Source: Botryosphaeria dothidea (Eukaryota; Ascomycota; Dothideomycetes; Botryosphaeriales; Botryosphaeriaceae). From it: a DNA stretch of 64,000 nucleotides. Positions 10,616 to 22,588 of the stretch are shown here, piece by piece (the stretch's first letter is position 1; each line of letters begins with the position of its first letter). The notes below the pieces were generated by a model that was not told the origin of the DNA, searched no databases, and worked only from the letters and a program-made list of their open reading frames with translations. Location: NCBI GenBank assembly GCA_011503125.2, contig WWBZ02000016.1, positions 868,001-932,000 of the forward strand. The letters run 5' to 3'. A program made the translations under genes and the position numbers.

Positions 10616-12194
10616 TCACTGCTTGGCCTTTTGATGAATCTGACGGATCTGCTCCTGAATGTTCATGCCCTGCATCTGGGCCATTTGCGCCGCGTCTGCA
10701 GTCGTTGGTTGTCCATCGTATCCGTTGGCTGCCCTCTTCCTCCTGGCCTCCTCCTCGGGGGAGATACGCGCACCGGTAGTAGGGTCGAAGATATCGTCGC
10801 GCTGGCTGGCGAGACGCTTGAGATTGTTCGCTACGTCCTGAGTTGACAAGTTGCTGGTTGCATAGCGAGCATCTGCCTTCGCCTTCTGTTCCTTCCACCG
10901 AGGATCGAGAAGTTCGACTACGAAAAAAATTAGCGTCGGTACGATCGCAAAAAAAAGAAAAAAAAATAAGGCACTTACCCCTCATGTGCTGCTCCATCTC
11001 GTCGGCATCGATCATCTGGCGACAGTTCGGGCAAGGGACTAGGTTGGCGTTCTTGCGCTTGGCCTGGGCTCTCGGGACGTAGTCGCTCCTGATCTTCATC
11101 TGGGGCGGGCCAGCCTTGGCCGCGGCCTGTGCCTGCTGGGCCCTCTCCATCTGATCCCTCCTCTCGCGAATGAGACGCTCCTCTTCCTCCTCCTGAGCTG
11201 TGCGTTGAGGGGGATACTCTGCCGGATAAGTAGCCTGCTGAGGTTGGTACGGCAGGACCTGTGGCTGGGGCATCTGGACAGCAGGAGAAGGTTGGTTCCA
11301 TTGAGAGAGGTCTTCATCGGGCATAGCTTCTTCGATGCGCATGTTGTGAGGACGAAGCGACATGGCAGCCTTCTGCTCGAGTGAGGCGCTCTGCAAGTCT
11401 CCAAGTGACGTGGGAGGAGGAAGTTCTGTCTGCTCATCTGCATCGGTGAAGAGCACAGTCTCGACTACAACGAAGTCGTGCCAGTCGATTTCAGCATAGG
11501 CAATGCGCTCGTCTTCATCCTTCCTCTCCCTCTCCTGACGCTGCTTCTCCTGATACTTGACCCACTCAGCGCGCGCCTTGGCTTTCTCCAACATATTGAA
11601 CTTGTTCTTGACATTCTTTTCCAGTTGTGCCTTGCGTTGCTCTTCACTCTCACCAGACAAGAGCTCCTTGTACTGCTCGACCAAACGGTTGAAGAACTGG
11701 TTCAGACTGTGCTGAGGGCGGAGAAAGTCAAACTGCGAGTTGCTGGCTTCCCTCTGAGCGAGTTGGGTGGTGAATGCGCGTCCATTCTTCGCAGCGAAGC
11801 GAGCGGTTAGTTTGACGACATCGAGATCCTGCGCGTTGATGTTTGGCATACGTGCAGAGAAGTGGAACTCCGGAGGCTCGGTTGGACCCGTAGGCTTTGC
11901 CAGCGTGATGGTGCCATCTTCACCCACGCGTCCCGATCCAAGCTGAGATCCGCGGCCGTTCTTGTGCTCGTCAATGCGCCATTCAAAGTAATTCCAGAAC
12001 GGATCTTCCTCGAAGACGAAGGCAAACTTGGGGTTGCTTCTATGGTTCGAGCGGAGGCGGTCGATGAAGGCTCGGCCATTGCGCGCGACATAGGCGGCGG
12101 TCTTTTCAATCGTCTCTTGGAGTTCCTTGGGAGGTCGAATCATACCGGTCGGCGGCTGGCCGACGGTATCCTGGCCGTTGGGAGTGGTTGCCAT
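10616..12194 (-). CDS. Splicing factor 3A subunit 1 (Prp21/SF3a120 homologue)
   Basis: Two exons, 12194-10979 and 10917-10616 (505 aa); the 61-bp intron has a GTAAGT donor and a T-rich 3' end. Two SURP modules are seen near residues 25-80 (ETIEKTAAYVARNGRAF, FWNYFEWRI) and 125-180 (TARFAAKNGRAFTTQL, NQFFNRLVEQY). The PRP21-like central region follows, then a C-P-N-C...H zinc-finger-like motif around residue 395 and the conserved KRLASQRDDIFDP block near the end. SF3A1 is part of the U2 snRNP SF3a complex that helps select the branch point in the nucleus. As in other fungi the C-terminal ubiquitin-like domain of the animal protein is absent. The start at MATTPNGQD was chosen because the frame upstream to 12371 is low-complexity and unlike the family. 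Confidence 0.93.
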
Positions 12195-13472
12195 GACGGC
12201 AGACTGGATGGCTAGTCTTGTTGTGGAGGCAAGCGTACGTGTATCGAGCGAGGCCGTTCGGTGACGAGGAGGATTAGGAGGAGGCGCGGTGAGATGCAGG
12301 TCGTGTGCTTCGCGGGGGCAGAGCGCGAAAGGCGGCGACGCGAGAGCTCGAAACCTGTGAACTCTGTACATCGGCGCGACCTCGGCGTGGCTTAGTCAAA
12401 GCTTTGGCTCTGGAGGGACGGAGCGGAGCGGAGCGGGAGACTTGGCAGTTGTGCTTCGTCTTCCGTCTTGTTTCGAGATCGGTCCCAAAGATATTCGCAA
12501 TCTGCAATCACCCAGGAAGAGTCGAAAATTTCGCTCGAAAGTTTTTGTATTTAGTTTCTCCCAGATACATCGACTCGTAAGGACACACCAACTACCTGCA
12601 ATAAGTCTGCTTGTTGTTGCCATCCTTTTGGGACCGACCTCTTCTGAATCATGAATGCGCGGAGATGATCCCCAGTACCTGGCACATGAGGGTCAAGCAG
12701 CACGACGGATAAGATGTCTATTATCGTTGAGATGGCTGATTGCGCATTTGGGTGAAAACCAGCGAGCTTAAACTTTCACCGCACCAATTCTCAAACATGA
12801 CGACACCCAATGCCTGCCATCGATGTCATTGGCGCAGGCCTATTGTCGTTATGCATAACTACCCGAATGTGTTTCGATATCTCGAGGCGTCTGGTGCGGC
12901 GCTGGCTATACTCAACGGCGCGCGCGGAGAGCTGGCGGCCAATTACGTATCGTGTCGACGCTGCAATGAACAGGGAACAAAACACGACGGCAAGACACGT
13001 ATGAGAAACCGGCCAAAAGTCGCGAAGACGCGGTGCAGTTCAATTACTTCACATGCCTGCGCGGTGCATTGTTTCGCGGCACCCCGCTCAGCTGCATGCC
13101 AGCCTCGGCGGGATTTCTATTTTCGTGAGCTTGTGCAAAGGCCACCTGGCGGCTGTTGTCAAGAACTTGCGCGGCGCGGCAAGGGACGCGGTCGATCAGC
13201 GACTCCTGGCCCTTCGAGAACCCATCCATCCACCAAAGGTGTCTTCTTCGGCCCGTGCCAGGGAGCTGCCATCTCACCACGACTTCTTCTTCCTCCTTCT
13301 CGTCATTCCTTCACGCCATTCTCACCTCCTCCACCTTCCAATTGCCAGCTATTCGCACGCGTTGTCCTGCTCACCGTCCACCCCTCATCCGCCCAGGCCA
13401 AGCCGTAGCATGCCTGTCGCGAATCAGCCTCAACTCTAGATTAAACTCTGAGCATACTACGGCACACCCGCC
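12195..13472. promoter_or_regulatory. Divergent promoter region of SF3A1 and pmt1
   Basis: 1.28 kb between two divergent housekeeping genes. Open frames here have no recognisable content. Pyrimidine-rich tracts precede the pmt1 start (about 13285-13400), as is usual in front of fungal start codons. No defined binding site can be named from sequence alone. Confidence 0.4.
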
Positions 13473-16463
13473 ATGGGCTCGGAAAAGACGCTGCTCCAGC
13501 AGCAACCGTCGCCGCGCGGCGGCCGCGGAAAGTCTCCCGCACGATCCAAGCACCAGAAATCTCACGTCCGCGACTACACCTCCGAGGGCGTAAAGGACAA
13601 TGACATTTCCAAGCTGCCGGCGACCGACTGGCAGTTACTCGGCCTGCTGACGCTCGTCGCTGCTGGTGTGCGCCTGTTCCGCATCTACCAGCCTGGCAGC
13701 GTCGTTTTCGACGAAGTACAGTAAGTTCAGCCGCACCACTGTCCAACAAATTTCCTAGTCGCTGACCGCACGCCTGCTGTAGCTTCGGTGGCTTTGCATC
13801 CAAATACATCAAGGGCAAATTCTTCATGGACGTACATCCGCCGCTCGCGAAACTCCTCCTCACCCTTGCCGGATGGCTGGCTGGATTTGACGGCGAGTTC
13901 GATTTCAAGGATATTGGCAAGGATTACATTGAGCCCAAGGTGCCCTACGTCGCGATGCGCCTGCTGCCAGCCATCATGGGAGTTTTGACTATCCCGACTA
14001 TGTTCTTGACGTTGAAGGCATATGGCGCCCAGACCAACATTGCTGCTCTCGGAGCCGGTCTGCTGATTTTCGGTATGGATTTTTTGGTGCTCCAATTGGA
14101 TTTTGAGTAACACAACTGACAAATGAGCAGAGAACGGTTTTGTCACTCAGTCCCGTCTGATACTCCTCGACTCACCTCTGGTCATCTTCACCGCTTTCAC
14201 CGCACTTATGTGGACCCTTTTCACGAACCAGCACGAGCAGGGACCTTCCAAGGCATTCAAGCCTGCTTGGTGGACATACCTTGCGCTCACGGGTTTGGGC
14301 CTGGGCGCAACTGTCAGCGTTAAGTGGGTTGGTCTATTCACAATTGCTTGGGTTGGCAGCTTGACCGTCCTTCAGCTGTGGGTTCTTCTTGGCGACGCGA
14401 AGAACGTCACTCCGGTATGTTCACGTTGAACAATCTGATTGCCCCGTATACTGACATGACGCAGCGCCTGTGGTTCAAGCACTTTTTCGCCCGTTTCTTC
14501 TGTCTCGTGATCATCCCAATTGGCTTCTACGTTGGGATGTTTGCGATCCACTTCATCTGCTTGGTCAACCCCGGTGACGGCGATGGTTTTATGTCTTCCG
14601 AATTCCAGGCTACGCTCAACAACAAGGGCATGGCCGATGTAGCGGCCGATGTCGCCTTTGGTAGCAGGATCACCCTCCGCCACCACAACACCCAGGGCGG
14701 TTACCTTCACTCCCACGCGCACATGTACCCTACAGGAAGCAACCAGCAGCAAATCACCCTTTACCCCCACAAGGATGAGAACAACATCTGGCTGCTCGAG
14801 AACCAGACCCAGCCCGTCCTTCCCGACAATACTACTATCCCTGGACCCGCGGCCTGGGATGGTATTGACCCCAGCTGGATTGAGGACGGTGCTATTCTTA
14901 GGCTGTACCATATTACCACTGATCGTCGTCTTCATTCGCACGATGTCCGTCCCCCGGTTTCTGAGGCTGACTGGCAGAATGAAGTTTCTGCTTACGGTTA
15001 TGAAGGGTTCGAGGGTGATGCCAATGACTTGTTCAAGGTCGAGATCATTCCGTGGTTGTCCGACGGAGAGAAGGCCAAGAAGCGGGTCCGCACTATCGAG
15101 ACCAAGTTCAAGCTTGTCCACATCATGACCGGATGTAACCTTTTCTCCCACAAGGTCAAGCTTCCGGATTGGGGTTATGAGCAGCAGGAGGTCACTTGCG
15201 CTAGGGGCGGTACCCTTCCTAACAGCGTTTGGTACATTGAGTCGAACGAGCATCCTAAGCTCGGTGCGGATGCTGAGAAGGTCAACTACAAGAACCCCGG
15301 TTTCTTCGGCAAGTTCTGGGAGCTTCAGAAGGTCATGTGGAAGACGAATGCCGGTCTCACGGAGTCTCACGCCTGGGATTCCCGCCCGCCGTCGTGGCCC
15401 ATCCTTCAGCGTGGTATCAATTTCTGGGGCCAGAACCACCGCCAGATCTACCTCATCGGCAACCCTCTCGTCTGGTGGTCTTCTACTGCAGCCGTCGTCG
15501 TTTACCTCGTTGTCAAGGCCCTGGCAGTGGTTCGCTGGCAGCGTGGCTTCAAGGACTACAACAATGTCAACTTCAAGCGCTTCGATTACGAAGTTGGTAT
15601 GACCTTGCTTGGCTGGTTCTTCCACTACTTCCCCTTCTACCTCATGCAACGTCAGCTCTTCTTGCATCACTACTTCCCGGCTCTGTACTTCGCAATCATG
15701 GGTCTCTGCCAGATTTACGACTTCGCCACCAACCGCTTCTCTGGTCTCGGTCTCAAGCAGCGTCCCGTAATTGGACAAACTGGCGCAGTCCTCTTCCTTG
15801 CTGCCACCATCACTGTGTTCACTCTTTACGCCCCTCTTGCATACGGCAATGCTTGGACTCAGGACCAGTGCAAGGCCGTCAAGCTCTTCGACAAGTGGGA
15901 CTGGGACTGCAACACTTTCCACACCTCGGTGAGTTTCCTTTCGTATTTCTATGCAAACCCATACTGACAGTCCGAGACAGTATGACCAATACGGCCCGCT
16001 CTGGGTGCCCAAGTCCTCGGTCTCTCCCGCCGCTGAGGCGCCCGCCATCCAGCAGGAGCAGCCCAAGGAGCAGATAGTCACTCCCCAGGCCGACAACCCT
16101 CACATCATCGCGAAGGAGGAGAAGATTGAGTACCGTGACGAAAATGGCAACATTCTTGACGAGGAGCAAGTCAAGGCTCTGGAAGGAAAGGTCAGCTTCA
16201 AGACACGGTACGAGACGAGGACGCGCATGGTCGACGCGGCGGGCAATGAGGTTGAGGCTGAGGGCGAGGGCGTCGCACCCCCTCACCCGGACTATGAGGG
16301 CCAGAATCCCGAGACTGCGGAGAAGGCCGAGGATGAGGCCAGCAAACAGCCGCCGGTGGTTTCCGCCAGCGACGACGAGGCCAAGGAGGCAAGTGCAGAG
16401 GGCAAGGAGAAGAAGGGGGCGCCTAAGCCTGCAAGCGAGGCGAAGGAGGCGACCAAGCAGTAA
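13473..16463 (+). CDS. pmt1: Protein O-mannosyltransferase, Pmt1 subfamily
   Basis: Five exons: 13473-13720, 13783-14072, 14131-14414, 14465-15928 and 15981-16463 (922 aa), all in frame. The product transfers mannose from dolichyl-phosphate-mannose to Ser/Thr of proteins entering the secretory pathway and is a multi-pass ER membrane protein. The first lumenal loop has the catalytic FDEVHFGGF and FFMDVHPPLAK motifs, the middle has three MIR repeats (GGYLHSHAHMYPTGS, RLHSHDVRPPVSEADWQ, CNLFSHKVKLPDWGYEQQE), then the C-terminal membrane block with FLHHYFPALYF. MIR spacing and the GYEGFEGDAND string match the yeast Pmt1 branch better than Pmt2 or Pmt4. A long acidic C-terminal tail of about 160 residues follows, partly conserved (YRDENGNILDEEQVK) and then low-complexity Glu/Ala/Lys. 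Pmt1 normally pairs with a Pmt2-type subunit; none is in this window. Confidence 0.93.
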
Positions 16464-17244
16464 CAAGCTATAATGACACGTGGGGGAGGGTTGATAAGCT
16501 TTTTCTTGTTTCTTGCAGCGTCGGCTCGCTCCGGCGCGCATTTTCAATGACGAACACGGTCTTCCGTCTTCTTGTTAGCCCGCAGTTTCCTTGTATTGTA
16601 AGATAGTCTGGGTTGGGAGCAGCAGGCAAGGCGTCTCAAAAATTCGGTCTTCTTGCTTGAAAGTTCAGTACACTCCTCTTGTCTCAGACGAACAAAAAGA
16701 AAATGGATGCAAACATTGTTGACCGCCCAGCAGTCGAGTTTTCTTCCAGGCAGCTTCCCCGCGGCATGTCGCTAGCTTGCGGGAAGCCGTGAAACATCGG
16801 GCAGAGCGCGCCGTTCCTGGCCATTTGTGAGCGGCCAATTACAGCCACCCAAGCGACCTCGGGGTCTATATAGCGGCCTTTGCAGCCGAGTAGCTTCCTC
16901 TTTGGGAAAGCAATCCCCTTGCTTGTTCTCGCTTGGCGCTAGGCGGGACCTGGCATCTGGTTAAAGCCCACCGCCCTTCCACTCGTCTGATTCGCAATCT
17001 TTGCGCCAGGCATCGGCATCTATCGTCCCCAGATTACATGGATAGTCATGGGTCTCCGCCGGACCTGACCGATGCTTGTAAAACATCCGCTATCTCGACC
17101 GTGCTCCGTGCGCAGATAGAGATGTTTATTTAACAGTCCGAAACCGCACTTGTTTCTTGTTCTTCCTCTCCAGCAGCCCGTGTCGTTTCGCTCAGCCTTC
17201 TTGAATTGTTCTCGGATCATTTGGTTGGACTGAACGACTAAAAA
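16464..17244. promoter_or_regulatory. Intergenic region upstream of the S1/P1 nuclease
   Basis: Holds the pmt1 3' end and the nuclease promoter. A TATA-like GTCTATATAGCGG lies at about 16864, some 375 bp before the start codon, so it would imply a long leader. No other defined site. Confidence 0.35.
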
Positions 17245-18398
17245 ATGGCTCGCCACACCCTTCTCACTCTCCTCCCCCTCCTCCCCTCTGCCGCCCACGC
17301 CTGGGGCACGCTCGGCCACGAGACCGTCGCCTTCATCGCGCAGAACTTCGTGTCTGCCGATACCAAGACGTGGGCGCAGGGCATCCTCGATGATACCTCG
17401 ACGTCGTACCTCGCCTCCGTCGCCACCTGGGCCGACAGCTACAGGTACACGACCGAGGGCGCCTTCAGCGCCGGGTACCATTACATCGACGCCAACGACG
17501 ACCCGCCGGACACGTGCAACGTCGAGCTCTCGCGCGACTGTCCGGACGAGGGCTGCATCGTCAGCGCCATCGCCAACTACACGTCGCGCGTGCAGTCCGC
17601 CAGCGTGTCCACCACCGAGAAGCAGAAGGCCCTGAAATGGGTCGTTCACTTCCTCGGCGACATCCACCAGCCGCTGCACGACGAGGCGCTCGAGACGGGC
17701 GGGAACGGGATCGCCGTGACGTACGACGGGGCGTCGACGAACCTGGTGAGTTTTTGGGTCCCCGATCCCTTTCTTTCGACCACCACGAACACCACTACCA
17801 CCACCAAACCATGTATATAGATGATACAACACGTTACTGATGAGCGGAAGCACCATATTTGGGATAGTAATATGCCCGAGCAGCTCGTCGGCGGCTACGC
17901 GCTGGCCGACGCAAAGTCCTGGGCCACCACCCTGACGACCGCGATCAAGAGCGGCACGTACAAGTCGGCCGCGGCCGGCTGGCTCGACGGCATCGACGTC
18001 GACGACGCCGAGGCCAGCGCGCTCGTCTGGGCCAAGGACACGAACAAGTACGTCTGCTCGACCGTGCTGCCGGACGGCGTGAGCGCGGTCGAGACGGGCG
18101 ATCTGAGCGGGGACTACTACGATGGCAGTATTGATGTGATCAAGGAGCAGATTGCTAAAGGTGGGTTGTTTCTTTCTCGTTCCTGAGAGGTGCTGGGCTG
18201 ATTTGTGCTTTAGCTGGTTATCGGCTTGCGGCTTGGTTGGACCTGATTGCTACGGGCGAGACGGGGCTGGCGAAGGTTAAGAGGGATTTGTCGAGGGAGG
18301 TCGTGGACTATGTTTTCCCGCCGGAAGGAATGGTGAGGAGGGATGATAGTGCGGAGAGGCAGAAGAAGAAGAGGCATGCTATTGGGTGCATGTGCTAA
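17245..18398 (+). CDS. Secreted S1/P1-type nuclease
   Basis: Exons 17245-17745, 17851-18160 and 18214-18398 (331 aa). An N-terminal signal peptide (MARHTLLTLLPLLPSAAHA) is followed directly by WGTLGHE, which puts the zinc-liganding Trp at the mature N-terminus as in nuclease P1/S1. The other zinc ligands are in place: the Asp in the ATWADSYR segment, His in GYHYID, the HFLGDIHQPLHDE cluster, and HHIWD at the start of exon 2. These enzymes cleave single-stranded DNA and RNA and 3'-nucleotides with a three-zinc site and are secreted for phosphate and nucleotide scavenging. The third exon codes for a basic C-terminal tail (QKKKRHAIGCMC). First intron ends after TTACTGATG...GAAG and is 105 bp. 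Confidence 0.93.
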
Positions 18399-18606
18399 GT
18401 GTTTGGCCTTGGGGATTGATGCTGTTTTGGGCGCAGGCGGGAGTTCGGGCGGTGGCATGATGTAACGATTGGATGCATTACAGCTGGATGGGGATGCAAA
18501 ATTATGAGACTGGAAGGCGATGGTCTTGGCGAGTGCAGTAAAACTATAGCAAGCCCTTCGCTCGTCCGTCCCGTCCATCCCGTCCATCCCGTCCACCTAT
18601 TGAGCC

Positions 18607-21293
18607 ATGCCACCCGAACGACACGGGCCCATCTTTCGCTGTTCTCACTGCGACAAATCCTACTCCCGTCGAGAACATCTGCAGCGACATCAAAGATCGT
18701 GTACTTCTCCGCTCGTTTCCTCAGGCAGCCATTTCGCGTGCTCATTCGGCGAACAGATGAGAATCAAAGGTCCTTCCAATGTCCTCAATGCCACCAACAG
18801 TTCAATCGCAGGTGCCGCCATCGACGAAATCTGGTACGGCCTTGGTGGGCTTATTCGGTGTCGCAGAGATCTCCTCAATCGTCACTTGTTGAGACACGAT
18901 TCGAAGAAGGAACCCGCCCCGCCCAGCAGAGTGGCTCGGGACGTGATTGAATTCCATGTAGTGAGCCTTTTGAGGAGGGAATACATGTTAAATTCCCAGA
19001 ACCGACATCCTACGAGACATCTGATAGCTCCGCCGCTTCGGCTTCTCGTTATGGAGCGCCCTCTGGAATGCCAGCCACGGCGCTCTCTTTATTTGATCCT
19101 GGCAAGCAGACAAGCCCACAGCCACAGGTCGAGGTCGAAACCCTCGGCAGCCATGTTGCGGCTCGGAATCATGTGCCATCTCAGCCTCAGGCGGGGGAGC
19201 ACTAAGCATTCCAATATCTTGACATAGGTCAGCGGTTTGATCTGGGCCTCACAGCTATAGACTGGACATTCTTAGGCGTGAATTTCCCCCTCCGCCGATC
19301 TCCCTCCTCGTCCACCCGCTCGAGCCTCAGCAGCAAATCACCGCAAGCCTTGCCCTGGTAAGAAGCCCGCAATTTTGTGTACCCAGACCTCATACTGACG
19401 AATCACGAGGTCGTACTTCCCTTCGCCCGCACATCATAGTTTCTACGGTTTCGACAAGATTTCCGTCAACGAGCAAAAATTCAACATTCCTAGCCCGTTC
19501 AATCGCTGCAAACTGGAATTCATCAACAACGCATAACGAGATGATATGTTTCGGATTGCCCTACGAACAAGTCATTCAAATTTATCACACTCAACCCTGC
19601 CTTCCATCGAGATGGTGCGCCTTTTGATTAATCTATTCTTAAGCACCGAGGCCACCAGGACCGATGCCAGGATTCGTCCGTGCGAGGAAGCCATTGAGAA
19701 TGCCTGTACAGAGCTCCTGATATCGTTGATGGTGGTCGGTTGCCTCCAGTCGTCAGAGCCGGTACTGTGGGCCCTCGGTCTAGCGCTTCAGGGACTCAAC
19801 CGTCTCGCAATTGCCGCCAAGGTAGGACTGTGCTTTCCCTCAAGACTGAAATTCATCTCACGTTTATTTACAGTTTGAGAACGATAACAACAATACCCGA
19901 GATATAGAGCTCCTGACAGCTTTTTTGATCAACCTCGAAGCCGGAATGTGGAGCGGCGTTGAACGGAAAATGGAGCTTTCGCGCGCCTTCCTGCAACCGG
20001 TGTACACTGTGAGGTTCGTGCATCTCTCCGATGGAGACGTGAACTGATTCTGGTAGCTCATAGAACAGACTGGCGCCTTCTGCCGGTATACATATACAGC
20101 ACCATGGCCAGACAGACACACCACACCCGAGTTATTTGAGCAGAAATGGAAAGCATGGGTCAGGGAGGAATCCCTAAAGCGGCATGTACCCCGCTTTACA
20201 ACCGCCTTGTAATTTCCAGTAACAATTAATTCAGGCTGGCACTTCATACCTTCATCCACGATTCGAGATCTTGTTTGACCTTCTTTACGAACCCAATTGT
20301 TTCTTGCGCGAAACTAAATATTCCCACACCGAAACCCAAAGATACCTGGATGGCCCGAAATTCAAAGCAGTGGGCTGACCTATCATCGAAAATGTGCGCC
20401 AATGCGGGCGCTCAGACACTCTACGTATCTGAAATTGTCGCTGATCTCAAAAGCGCAATTGTCTACCGCGCCGCAATAGACTTTCAGCTATGCACCTTGG
20501 TTGCTCTGCATGCAATTGCGGCTAGGATATTGCATCTCTGTCAAGAGACATCTCTCCTGGAAATGGCGGGGCGCACGAGCGGTAGGAGACACGACGGTCT
20601 TCAAAGACAACACCGAATGATCGCGCTAAAACTTTGGGTAGCTATGATTAGCTTCAGGAATTTCAAAGGCTGTGCAGACAAACAGTCCCAGCGACGGACG
20701 CCCGCGAATCAATATTCGTTGCAGAATATCTCATGATGGTTATGCACAGCCCTATGGAAGATATTCAGAGACTCGCGTGTGATTCTGAGATTAACGAAGC
20801 CGACGAGCTCTATTTAACCGTGCTGGATTGGTCCAGCGGCCGGAAAGCAAGAGTTGCAAGCTTGCATGCAGGTCAAATTCTTCGTCTAGCCGCCAACTTT
20901 CCTGAAAACCAGCTTCGAGACTTCTATGCCATATGCCACTATCAGGCAACCCTCATTCTCTGGGCACTCGGTCTCACAAGACCACTTGTCGCTTGCTCGG
21001 ACAACACAGACAATAGGATCATTCTAAACGCAGAGTCAAATGAACTGGCTCACCAATTTATCTCTTCCGGTCAGGGTGTACCAGGTATTGTGGATCGAAT
21101 CAGTAGTCCCGGCTCAAACAATGTCGGAGAGATATTCGCCCCTTTGGTCAGCACCGTGATGACATCCTTCATAGCCGCGAGCACGCTGAAAAGCAACTTC
21201 AACACTCCTACAGGAAAGCTGCCACAATTGGTGGAGAAGCTCGGCGCCTTTATCCTATGTCTCGGCAAATCTGGTTCGAAGTCGTCTGTTTAG
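18607..21293 (+). pseudogene. C2H2-finger transcription factor, disabled (fungal-specific regulator)
   Basis: Two C2H2 fingers can be read through short introns: FRCSHCDKSYSRREHLQRH (18607-18698) and FQCPQCHQQFNR...LLNRHLLRH (18770-18811 plus 18867 onward). A regulator-type middle region follows with recognisable blocks such as WSYFPSPAHHSFYGFDK, MFRIALRTSHSNLS, LWALGLALQGLNRLA and, at the end, LRDFYAICHYQATLILWAL. Lesions: an in-frame TAA at 19203-19205, an in-frame TAA at 19534-19536 (both read as CAA to TAA), a donor reading GCATGT instead of GTATGT at 20182, and a frame change near 20640-20655 with no intron. A Zn2Cys6 cluster, which relatives of this C2H2 architecture often carry after the fingers, is not recognisable. 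The number of lesions argues for a real pseudogene. The family is inferred from motif memory. Confidence 0.75.
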
Positions 21294-21382
21294 TCCGGGG
21301 AATAATGCCGAACGTATCCCCGACCCACAACGAGCAGTTCTCAGCACAGCTTTGTAGCAGGCGGTGGAAATCCAATCGATTC

Positions 21383-22588
21383 TCAGATACGCAAGACTAC
21401 TCTGCCTCTGACTTCGCTTTTCTTAAGACGGTCAAGAGCGTCGTTGATATCTTCCAGCGGCCTCTCCTCCATGACCACTTCTATGGGGATCTGAGTGGCA
21501 ATGTCTAGAGCGTCGGCTATGTCCGCCCTTGTGGCATTGGTCTGTCCTACCAAACGCAATCCTTTGTGCTGGAGCAATCCAAGCGGAAGACTTACACGAT
21601 TAGCAACCCTGCTTCTCGAGTATGCGGGCAAAAACTTACTCTAGTTGACAGGATCCAATGGCAACAACGGTAGCGAGGCCGCGAGAATACAAGAGGGCTT
21701 GTCTATAACCATGTCAAAACCTGTTGAATCAGTTCCGGGCAATCTCGACATCTCACCTGTACGCGATTGGACTTCGTCCAAGCACGAGCGTCCCGTAAAC
21801 ACCTCCTCCAGTACTCTTAATCACCGTACCTATTAGATCTTGGTCTTTGTTGCAGTCAATATACAAATCAGCACCGAGGTCGCGGCAAAACTCCTCCTTG
21901 TCGCCCAAGTCGATTGCAAGCACGCGGTTGCCCATGAACTTCGCATACTGAACGGCCAGGTGGCCCAGACCTCCCACCGCGCCGCTCACGCAAACCCAAT
22001 TCCCAGCGCTCAATTGGAGAGAGCGGAGGGCGGAAAGGACGGTGGCTCCCGCGCAGATGATCGGCGCGGCATTGGTGCTGGACAGGGCGTCGGGAATCCT
22101 CACCACATCTCTCCCCGGGACGCAGAGGTATTCTGCCATCAAGTAAGCGGCTTGTTGGGTCGAGTTCGACTCCATCTCGGACCCCACCTTGAAACGTCCT
22201 GTCGACGTTCAGCCCATGGATTTCCTGGTTCACGCACACCGTCTCCGCACCTCTCACGCAGTGCTCGCAATGCCCGCACGTCGAATGCCGCCACCCCAGG
22301 CCAACGCGATCCCCCGCCGCAAGCCCCGTCGCTCCCGCCACCGCCTCCCCCAACCCCACAACCTCCCCGACGCCCTCGTGGCCCCCGATCAACGGCCGCC
22401 GTGCCTGCGCCGGTGCCGGCGGCCCGCCGTCGCGCGACAGCACGTCGCCGTAGCACACGCCGCTCACTTCGATGTGGACTAGGACTTCTAGGGGCCCCCG
22501 GCTTGGGGACGGCGATCTCGTAGCCGACGGCGTAAGGGTGCCCGTAGTCCTCGCGGAGGACGGCAGCGCGGCCGGTTGGGTTCGGCAT
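21383..22588 (-). pseudogene. Zinc-dependent alcohol dehydrogenase (MDR family), 1-nt frameshift
   Basis: Coding segments 22588-22188, 22150-21757, 21702-21640 and 21590-21383 sum to 1066 nt, one more than a multiple of three. The surplus base lies in the G/C run at 22491-22499 (frame jumps between AVPKPG and LEVLVHIEV). Otherwise the enzyme is complete: catalytic-zinc Cys in SGVCYGDV, the GGHEGVGEVV block, the structural-zinc cysteines (STCGHCEHCVRGAETVC), the NAD(P)-binding AVGGLGHLAVQYA motif, and the C-terminal EDINDALDRLKKSEVRGRVV. The first intron would be only 37 bp, which is short even for fungi. Either the gene is newly broken or this is a homopolymer sequencing error. It ends 90 bp from the disabled regulator and converges with it. 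Confidence 0.75.

Noticed and set aside
14372..16096. 574-codon open frame opposite pmt1
   Set aside because: Antisense shadow of a well-identified gene; all of its length mirrors Pmt1 codons.
17020..17856. 278-codon open frame opposite the S1/P1 nuclease
   Set aside because: Antisense shadow, Arg/Gly/Val-rich.
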